Positions 6,521 to 11,399 of a DNA stretch of 11,399 nucleotides are shown one piece after another. How positions within the stretch are numbered: position 1 is the stretch's first letter; every line of letters starts with the position of its first letter. Source of the DNA: Planctomycetaceae bacterium. Lineage in GTDB: Bacteria > Planctomycetota > Phycisphaerae > Phycisphaerales > SM1A02. The stretch is taken from contig NYWY01000031.1 of the NCBI GenBank assembly GCA_002685335.1, positions 1-11,399 of the forward strand. Reading direction: 5' to 3'. Below the pieces are notes generated by a model. It saw only the letters and a list, made by a program, of their open reading frames with translations. It was not told the DNA's origin and did no database searches. Made by a program: the position numbers and the translations under genes.

Positions 6521-7539
6521 CAGTTGCCACGCACCCCTCGACGGGGGCGTCGACGCGTCAGATCAACGGTCTCGATCGGTCCCTGGACGGGCAGGCCGTC
6601 CTCACCGCCGAACCCGCGCGGGCGGCCGCGTCGGTCGTAGAGGCCGAGGTTCTGTTCGAGTTCGCGACCGAAGCCGCCCTTCGCATCTCGCTCGGTCGCG
6701 GTGAGCCGACCGCGCAGATCGGCGACCTCGTCGCGATCGCTGAATTCGGCGAGCGTCGTCACCTCGCCACCCTTGCCGGCGTGTTGGTGGAGCAGCAGGA
6801 CCTTCGGCCCGCATTCGAGCAGGACCAGCGAGGCCGAACGTCCGAACGGAAAGCGGCCCAGGACCGACACCACGCCAGAGGGCCTCGGCCCACCCGCGAG
6901 TCCGATGCTCCGGCCGCCGTGTCGCTTCATGAAGACCGCCGCGAGCACGAGCAACGCGAGCAATCCGAAGACCCGCAGTTCGGGGGCGTTCCACCAGCTC
7001 GTGGCCGTGCCGACGGGCGTGGTCGTGGTCAGCGGCGTCCCAGCGGCCGTTTCGCCCGACGCGTCGCCGGCACGTCCGAAGATCGGCGTGCGATCGAACG
7101 AGGCGATCTCGCCCGCGGTCGAGAGGACCGCGGCGGCCGCGGCCCGGGAAGCGTCCTCGTCCTCGACGCTCGGTTCCGGCCCGGGATCCATGTCGGCATC
7201 GAGCGGGCGGGAATCGCCGTCCGCGACCACCACCGATTCCGGAGACGTGGACTCGATCACGGGCTCGATCGGCGAATCACCGACGGCCATGACTGACTGA
7301 ACTGACGGGACTGACGGGACTGACGCCTCGACGTCCGACGTCGTCGGCATCACGTCGACCTGCTCGGGTTCGATGATCACGGGCGCGTCGAGGTCCGCCG
7401 CCGGGGCGATCTTCGCGACGCCGTTCAGCTCCGAAGAGGGCGGCGTCGCGGTGGCCATGGTCGTCATGATCGACATCGACGTCAGCAACGTGACGACGGG
7501 AACGACGGTGATTTGAGAACGGATTCGCGCGAGGTCCAT
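6520..7539 (-). CDS. fliO: FliO-like flagellar export-gate assembly protein with a long N-terminal extension
   Basis: FliO is a single-pass membrane protein that helps FliP assemble. The position directly before fliP and the C-terminal half support the call: a membrane helix at ~187-204 (RVFGLLALLVLAAVFMK), then a small beta-rich domain (RPSGVVSVLGRFPFGRSASL, followed by VLLLHQHAGKGGEVTTLAEF) typical of FliO. Unlike enterobacterial FliO (about 120 residues), this protein has 339. A hydrophobic N-terminus (~10-32, VVPVVTLLTSMSIMTTMATA) resembles a signal peptide. It is followed by ~150 acidic, Pro/Ser/Val-rich residues, likely disordered and periplasmic, including an SVP repeat. The C-terminus is Arg-rich. 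AGGAAGG (7545-7551) 5 nt upstream supports the ATG at 7539. The stop overlaps the fliP start. Confidence 0.85.
   Translation of the reverse strand: MDLARIRSQITVVPVVTLLTSMSIMTTMATATPPSSELNGVAKIAPAADLDAPVIIEPEQVDVMPTTSDVEASVPSVPSVQSVMAVGDSPIEPVIESTSPESVVVADGDSRPLDADMDPGPEPSVEDEDASRAAAAAVLSTAGEIASFDRTPIFGRAGDASGETAAGTPLTTTTPVGTATSWWNAPELRVFGLLALLVLAAVFMKRHGGRSIGLAGGPRPSGVVSVLGRFPFGRSASLVLLECGPKVLLLHQHAGKGGEVTTLAEFSDRDEVADLRGRLTATERDAKGGFGRELEQNLGLYDRRGRPRGFGGEDGLPVQGPIETVDLTRRRPRRGVRGN
7292..7327. repeat. 9-bp tandem repeat inside fliO
   Basis: Four units of plus-strand ACTGACGGG-type sequence: 7292-7300 ACTGACTGA, 7301-7309 and 7310-7318 both ACTGACGGG, 7319-7327 ACTGACGCC. Three codons per unit, encoding SVP/SVQ repeats in the predicted periplasmic part of FliO. 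Confidence 0.85.
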
Positions 7540-7562
7540 GGACGCCTTCCTGGCTGGTGGTC

Positions 7563-7583
7563 ACGACCGGATCCTCCGGTCGT
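7563..7583 (-). other. Perfect 8-bp hairpin between fliN and fliO
   Basis: Plus strand ACGACCGG-ATCCT-CCGGTCGT, eight perfect pairs and a five-base loop, inside the 70-nt spacer. No T-run follows on the minus strand. It shares the core GACCGG-N5-CCGGTC with the hairpin upstream of fliL (8930-8948). Confidence 0.7.
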
Positions 7584-7609
7584 CGCGATCGACGAGATGT
7601 GTTCGAGGG

Positions 7610-8104
7610 TCAGCCGGAGCTCGTCTCGGGGATCTTTCCGACGATCTCGCTCACCCGGACGCAGAAGTTCTCGTTCAGCACGAGAACCTCGCCGCGGGCG
7701 ACGTGTCGACCGTTCACGAAGATGTCCACGGGATCACCCGCGGCCTTGTCGAGTTCGACGACCGAGTCCGGCGACAGCTTGAGCACGTCGTCGACCAGCA
7801 TGCTGGTCCGGCCCAGTTCGATGCGGACGTCGAGATCGACGTCGCCGAGCATGCCGATTCCGGCGGCCGCGGCCTCCGAGGTGCCCGCCCCGAAGTCCGG
7901 GAGCGGGACGGATCCGGCCGCCGAGGCGGCGGTGTCGTTCATGGCGTCGACCTGCTCACCGGCGTCGCGAATCGCCTCCTCCACCATCTCGGCAGGGGCG
8001 GGTTCCGGACTCTGGGGCGTGGGATCGGTCGGTGGTTCGGTCATTCGGTGCGGCTCCGCCGTCCGTGGGGATCCGGAATTGGACGGGAAGACACCAGCAT
8101 CCAT
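7610..8104 (-). CDS. fliN: Flagellar motor switch/C-ring protein FliN
   Basis: FliN is the most abundant C-ring protein; it helps switching and docks export substrates. The SpoA domain fills the C-terminal half (residues ~88-160): [20 protein letters not shown], then [19 protein letters not shown] and [17 protein letters not shown], all close to family consensus. The N-terminal ~85 residues are Pro/Ala/Glu-rich and probably disordered. Two starts are possible: ATG at 8104 (164 residues, AGGCGG 7 nt upstream) or ATG at 8044 (144 residues, GGAG 9 nt upstream). The longer one is given because its ribosome site is better. fliM, often the partner gene, is absent between fliL and fliN and must lie elsewhere. 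Confidence 0.93.
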   Translation of the reverse strand: MDAGVFPSNSGSPRTAEPHRMTEPPTDPTPQSPEPAPAEMVEEAIRDAGEQVDAMNDTAASAAGSVPLPDFGAGTSEAAAAGIGMLGDVDLDVRIELGRTSMLVDDVLKLSPDSVVELDKAAGDPVDIFVNGRHVARGEVLVLNENFCVRVSEIVGKIPETSSG

Positions 8105-8256
8105 GCCGGACCCGCCTAAGGATCATCGGACGGGCCGATGTCGGGACTGCAGAGAATGCCTGTCCCGCCCGACCGTTTCGCGCAATTGACGCGCAACAGC
8201 CTCGGATCTCATGGATTCCGTTCAGCGGAGGCGCACGATCGGCCTGAAACCGTGGT
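8105..8256 (-). other. fliL-fliN spacer with hairpin and short direct repeat
   Basis: No gene is recognised in these 152 nt. Plus-strand CGGGAC (8142-8147) pairs with GTCCCG (8162-8167), and inside them GCA/TGC can pair, giving a bulged stem of about nine pairs. CGCGCAA occurs twice at 8179-8185 and 8190-8196, an 11-nt spacing (one helical turn), which could suit a protein-binding site. No T-run and no convincing promoter were seen. Confidence 0.5.
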
Positions 8257-8883
8257 TCAGCGGTTGACCCGACGCCCGAGCTCCATCACGACGATCACGT
8301 CGTGGATGATCGGTCCGTCAGGCAGCTCGAACGAGACCGGCATGACCTCGCCATGGTCGTCGTGGCCGTCCTCACCGACGACTCCAGCCGACGCGGGGCG
8401 TCGATCGAAGAGCCCCTCGCTCACCAGGGCGCGGGCGACCCGGGCCTCGAGGGCGCCCAGTTCGTCTGATTCGAGGTCTCGACGAGTCGCGGACTTCCAG
8501 ATCGACATGAGCGCCGCCTCGATCTTTCCAGGTGCTCCCTGGGCTTCGATCTCGAGCCATGCCTTGTCACGCTGGTCGATCTCGAGATACACCCGGGTCG
8601 AGTACATGAACCCGATTCCCGAGGCGTCGTTGAAGAGGTGGTCATCGAAGATCAGAACCTCGGCCAGTTCGGGTTCGAGCACCGGGGCCGGCGCATCGAA
8701 TGCCGTGGCGCTGGCTTCGGTCCGTGCGGGTTCGGCGAACATCATGAAGCCGCCGCCGATGAGTCCGGCTTCCGCGACGAGCAGCGTGAGCGTCATGACC
8801 GCGGTCTTCAGGCCACCCCGCTTCCGCTTCCCGGAATCCTCGGTGCCCTTCACGTCCTCGTTGTCCGTTGCCTGATCCGACAT
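8257..8883 (-). CDS. fliL: FliL-like flagellar basal body-associated protein
   Basis: FliL is a single-pass inner-membrane protein that surrounds and stabilises the stator units. The 208-residue product has a short charged cytoplasmic N-terminus (MSDQATDNEDVKGTEDSGKRKR). One membrane helix lies at ~26-49, followed by an Ala/Pro linker and a periplasmic domain with YSTRVYLEIDQRDKAWLEIE. The C-terminus (GPIIHDVIVVMELGRRVNR) is in the place where FliL ends with its conserved beta strand. Similarity to well-known FliL is modest; topology, size and position at the head of the flagellar genes support the call. ATG at 8883 is chosen (AGGGAG at 8893-8898, 9 nt upstream). A GTG at 8997 would add 38 unlikely residues encoded across a hairpin. 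Confidence 0.78.
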   Translation of the reverse strand: MSDQATDNEDVKGTEDSGKRKRGGLKTAVMTLTLLVAEAGLIGGGFMMFAEPARTEASATAFDAPAPVLEPELAEVLIFDDHLFNDASGIGFMYSTRVYLEIDQRDKAWLEIEAQGAPGKIEAALMSIWKSATRRDLESDELGALEARVARALVSEGLFDRRPASAGVVGEDGHDDHGEVMPVSFELPDGPIIHDVIVVMELGRRVNR

Positions 8884-9030
8884 CGCCTGAGTCTCCCTGC
8901 CACTCGCGTACGAGCGTTCCCCCCGGAATGGACCGGAAGCCCCGGTCCCTCGCGTCGCATCGGCGAACCCGGGATCGACCTTGACCCCAGTCGGCACTTT
9001 CGGGCGGAATCCGCCGGCACGACCCGCGGA
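8884..9030 (-). other. Leader between the kinase gene and fliL, with hairpins
   Basis: The 147 nt hold two hairpins. The stronger is plus-strand GGACCGG-AAGCC-CCGGTCC at 8930-8948 (seven perfect pairs, five-base loop). The weaker is GGCGG-AAT-CCGCC at 9003-9015, 15 nt after the kinase stop. The second could be a poor terminator but lacks a T-run. A promoter for the flagellar operon may lie here, but none could be recognised. Confidence 0.5.
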
Positions 9031-9939
9031 TCAGGCGGTTCTCGGATGTACGAGCACCGGAAGCACGCCGGATTCGATCTCGATTTCGAGCCGTCGAACC
9101 ACGCTGGAGTGATGTGGCGGGTCCCCGTCCACCTGCCAATGGACCGGCTGGTCGAAGTCGATCCGGAACCGCCGCCCTTCCCGATAGACGGCCCGGGGGG
9201 CCTCCAACTGACGGCGGCGAAAGATGGTGAACATCCAGCGAAGAAGGCCGAACCGCCCCCGGCAGGGCAGGATCAGCAGGTCGAGTCGGCCATCGTCCAT
9301 TCGAGCCCGGGCCGCCGGATCGAGCCGGCAGGCGTACTGACGGGAGTTCGCGATCATCACGATCGCCGGCCCGACTTCCGGGACGGCGACGTCATCGACC
9401 ATTGCGTGAACGGCCGCGGGGGCGAATCGCAGGAAACTCCGAATGGCGGGCAGCAGGTAGGAGAAATGCCGGACCGGCCCGCGTCGCTTCGACGCGAGAT
9501 CATGGACGACGTCGGCATCGAAGCCGACCGACGCCATCAGCACCATGGTCTCCGCGGGCCCGCCGTCCGCGGCGGCCGAGGCGAGATCGACGCGCTGGAC
9601 CACGCCATCACGAAGGCGGCGGACGACCTCGTCGACGTCGTCGGTCATCTCGAATTCACGGGCGAAGAGATTCTCGTTTCCCGCCGGAAGGTGAACCAGT
9701 GGAACGTCCGCGTGGGCGGCCTCGGCCGCCGCGGCTCGGACCGCGCCGTCGCCGCCGACCACCACCAGTCGATCATGCGACGCCAGCGGCTCGCGCAACC
9801 AGGCGGCGGGCGGTTCGGCCCGGGTCGGCATCAGGACGACTTCGAGACCGGCGTCCGCGGCGGCCCGCTCCAGATTCGTGGCCGACTGGAGGGCCCGACC
9901 GGCGCCCGAGATCGGGTTGTAGATCACCAGCGTCGACAT
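9031..9939 (-). CDS. Diacylglycerol kinase/sphingosine kinase-family (YegS-like) lipid kinase
   Basis: A 302-residue protein of the DAGK catalytic superfamily, which phosphorylates lipid hydroxyls with ATP; the exact lipid is not predictable. Motifs in order: NPISGAGRAL (8-17), VVVGGDGAVRAA (59-70, the GGDG nucleotide loop), PAGNENLFAREF (85-96, in the place of the usual P-GT-N--A motif), SVGFDADVV (137-145), DDGRLDLLIL (215-224) and QVDGDP (269-274). The third position of the GGDG(T/G) loop is Ala and GT-N reads GNEN, so it is a divergent branch. ATG at 9939 has GGAGG (9945-9949) 5 nt upstream. The frame stays open far upstream, but that part is antisense to the bamD-like gene. It is co-directional with fliL 147 nt downstream; a functional link to flagella is not evident. 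Confidence 0.88.
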   Translation of the reverse strand: MSTLVIYNPISGAGRALQSATNLERAAADAGLEVVLMPTRAEPPAAWLREPLASHDRLVVVGGDGAVRAAAAEAAHADVPLVHLPAGNENLFAREFEMTDDVDEVVRRLRDGVVQRVDLASAAADGGPAETMVLMASVGFDADVVHDLASKRRGPVRHFSYLLPAIRSFLRFAPAAVHAMVDDVAVPEVGPAIVMIANSRQYACRLDPAARARMDDGRLDLLILPCRGRFGLLRWMFTIFRRRQLEAPRAVYREGRRFRIDFDQPVHWQVDGDPPHHSSVVRRLEIEIESGVLPVLVHPRTA

Positions 9940-10047
9940 GAAGGCCTCCACGATACCCCCGGTCATACCCCCGGGGCGGCGGAGGAAGTGCCCGAAACGA
10001 TCATTCACCGCACGCCGTCGACGTGGGTCTCGTACCATTCCCAGCGG
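9940..10047. promoter_or_regulatory. Divergent intergenic region between kinase and bamD-like genes
   Basis: 108 nt between divergent starts must hold promoters for both directions if both genes are transcribed from here. ATACCCCCGG occurs twice in direct orientation (9953-9962 and 9965-9974, 12-nt period), close to the kinase start. No consensus -35/-10 pair was identified. Confidence 0.5.
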
Positions 10048-11205
10048 ATGAAAAGCCTTGCTCCATCTCCGTCCTCCATCGGCTTCCTGACGCTCGCCGC
10101 GCTGGTCATGGCCGTCGGACTCGCCGGACCCGCGTCCGCGCGGCAGGAGACCTACGAGCTCGGAGACGACGACGTCTGGCAGGCCGAGGACAAGCCGATC
10201 AACGCCGCCGCCCGACAGGTCGTGCTGGCCCGCCGGGCCCTGGCACTCGGTGAACCGCAGCGGGCCCGCGCCCTCGCCTCGGCCTTCCTCGACAAGTTCC
10301 CCGGGGGCGAGGCTCGCCCCGAGATGCTCCTCGTCCGAGGTGACGCCCTGGTCGAAATGGGCGATGAGTACAAGGCGCTGTTCGACTACGAGGCGATCAC
10401 GCGGACCTATTCGGGGAGCCGAGCCTTCGTGACCGCCCTCGAACGCGAGTACCAGATCGCGGTCGCGTATGCGAACGGCCTGAAGCGGAAGTTTCTCGGC
10501 ACGATCCGGCTCATCAACGCGGACGACGATGCCGAGGAACTCCTGATCCGGATCCAGGAGCGGCTTCCCGGAAGTCGACTCGCCGAGGACGCCGGGATGG
10601 AGCTCGCCGACTTCTACTTCGTTCGCTCGAAGATGCGGCTGGCGGCGGATGCCTACGACCTCTTCATCCAGAACTATCCGCGGTCCGATCGGATCGAGAA
10701 GGCGCGGCAGCGACTCATCCAGGCCTATCTGGCGTCCTTCCGCGGACCTCGGTACGACGACACCGGTCTTCGCGACGCGAAGCGTCGACTCGAAGTGCTC
10801 GAGACGACCCAACCCGGACTGGCCCAGCGGATCGGCGCCGAGGCGCTGCTCGTTCGAATCGAGGAATCCGAGGCCCGAAAGCTGCTGACGACCGCGGAGT
10901 GGTACCTCTCGATCGACGATCCGGTCTCCGCCGAACAGTACCTCCGCCGGGTCGTGGAGAAGCCCCCCGCGACGGTGGCGGCCCTCGACGGGCTCCGGAT
11001 CGCGCCGACGATCCTGGCGAGCATGCCGGCGGGAATCGCCGCGGAATGTCCCGACTACCGGGCGATGGCGGAGGCCTTGCTCGGCGCGGCCGGACCGGTC
11101 GAGACCGGGGTCGAGGCCCGGCCGGAGGTTCCGCTGCCGACCTCGCGTTCGCTGGCGCCGGAAGTCCCCGTGGACGCGACGGCGACGCCGGAGTCGACGC
11201 CATGA
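10048..11205 (+). CDS. BamD-like outer-membrane assembly TPR protein
   Basis: A 385-residue secreted protein. Residues 1-32 form a signal peptide (hydrophobic core IGFLTLAALVMAVGLAG, likely cut after ASA). From ~50 to ~305 are helical TPR-like repeats, e.g. AARQVVLARRALALGEPQRA, FLDKFPGGEARPEMLLVRGD, LIRIQERLPGSRLAEDAG and FIQNYPRSDRIEKARQRLIQ. The recurring FP/LPGS/YPRSD turns are typical of BamD/YbgF-type proteins that scaffold beta-barrel insertion. The C-terminal ~35 residues are Pro/Ala/Thr-rich. There is no lipobox, whereas classical BamD is a lipoprotein, so the assignment is by fold. ATG at 10048 is chosen because the signal peptide begins there; the frame is open upstream but antisense to the kinase. 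No good Shine-Dalgarno is visible. ATGA overlap with the next gene. Confidence 0.8.
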   Translation: MKSLAPSPSSIGFLTLAALVMAVGLAGPASARQETYELGDDDVWQAEDKPINAAARQVVLARRALALGEPQRARALASAFLDKFPGGEARPEMLLVRGDALVEMGDEYKALFDYEAITRTYSGSRAFVTALEREYQIAVAYANGLKRKFLGTIRLINADDDAEELLIRIQERLPGSRLAEDAGMELADFYFVRSKMRLAADAYDLFIQNYPRSDRIEKARQRLIQAYLASFRGPRYDDTGLRDAKRRLEVLETTQPGLAQRIGAEALLVRIEESEARKLLTTAEWYLSIDDPVSAEQYLRRVVEKPPATVAALDGLRIAPTILASMPAGIAAECPDYRAMAEALLGAAGPVETGVEARPEVPLPTSRSLAPEVPVDATATPESTP

Positions 11206-11399
11206 ATCCCGGTCAGCAGCGCTTTACACGGGCGGCGGTCACGATCGCGGTCGGGCTCTCGAGTCTGGCCTGCCTGCCGGGCTGCAACAAGGACCCCGAG
11301 TCCGGTTGGGCGATGACGTCGACACACGACGACCGCTTCCAGACCATCTCGATTCCGATCTTCCAGAACGACACCTGGTTCCGAGGGCTCGAACGGGAA
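11202..11399 (+). CDS. LptE-like LPS-assembly lipoprotein (partial, 3' end beyond the window)
   Basis: LptE is the outer-membrane lipoprotein that plugs the LptD barrel and delivers lipopolysaccharide to the surface. The 66 visible residues start MNPGQQRFTRAAVTIAVGLS, then SLACLPGCNKD. This is a lipoprotein signal with LPGC (or SLAC) as the lipobox. After it comes FQTISIPIFQNDTWFRGLERE, matching the early LptE stretch in which a V-P-x-F-x-N-x-T strand precedes a helix. The ATG overlaps the stop of the bamD-like gene (ATGA), so both are translated as a unit. The pair suggests a combined outer-membrane biogenesis operon reading away from the flagellar genes. Confidence 0.75.
   Translation, partial: MNPGQQRFTRAAVTIAVGLSSLACLPGCNKDPESGWAMTSTHDDRFQTISIPIFQNDTWFRGLERE

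Noticed and set aside
8146..8165. Possible sigma-54 site (minus-strand AGGCATTCTCTGCA) before fliN
   Set aside because: GG and GC elements are 8 nt apart instead of the required 10.
8638..10047. Upstream extension of the bamD-like frame to 8638
   Set aside because: It is antisense to fliL and the kinase gene; the signal peptide at 10048 marks the true start.
9940..10812. Upstream extension of the kinase frame to 10812
   Set aside because: Antisense to the bamD-like gene; a good ribosome site and the family N-terminus lie at 9939.

Overview
GC-rich window dominated by a co-directional flagellar export operon on the minus strand, followed by two outer-membrane biogenesis genes on the plus strand. 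The flagellar proteins, an LptE-like lipoprotein and a BamD-like TPR protein point to a diderm, flagellated bacterium. The divergence of the proteins, the many Ala/Pro/Ser-rich extensions and the bamD-lptE pair suggest a planctomycete (perhaps Phycisphaerae). That placement is an inference from family knowledge, not a measured result.

Layout, read in transcription order on the minus strand: a lipid-kinase-family gene (9939-9031), then fliL (8883-8257), fliN (8104-7610), fliO (7539-6520), fliP (6520-5723), fliQ (5667-5413), fliR (5400-4594), flhB (4592-3534), flhA (about 3496-1313) and the N-terminal part of flhF (1082 to the window edge). On the plus strand, divergent from the kinase, lie a bamD-like gene (10048-11205) and the start of an lptE-like lipoprotein gene (11202 to the edge), joined by an ATGA overlap.

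FliP, FliQ and FliR build the export gate, and FliO assists its assembly. FlhB is the substrate-specificity switch, FlhA the export-ring protein, FliN a C-ring/switch protein, FliL a stator-associated membrane protein, and FlhF the SRP-like GTPase that places the flagellum. Inner genes are tightly packed (TGATG at fliO/fliP, 1 nt between fliR and flhB), which implies translational coupling.

No new defence, mobile or CRISPR system is visible. The unusual points are local. flhA has no ATG/GTG/TTG start that preserves its first membrane segment, but has a CTG behind a good Shine-Dalgarno. A G8 run at the fliR end would fuse FliR to FlhB if one G were lost. FlhB carries NPEH instead of NPTH. Most of the longer operon spacers hold perfect inverted repeats without a T-tract, and two of them share the core GACCGG-N5-CCGGTC.
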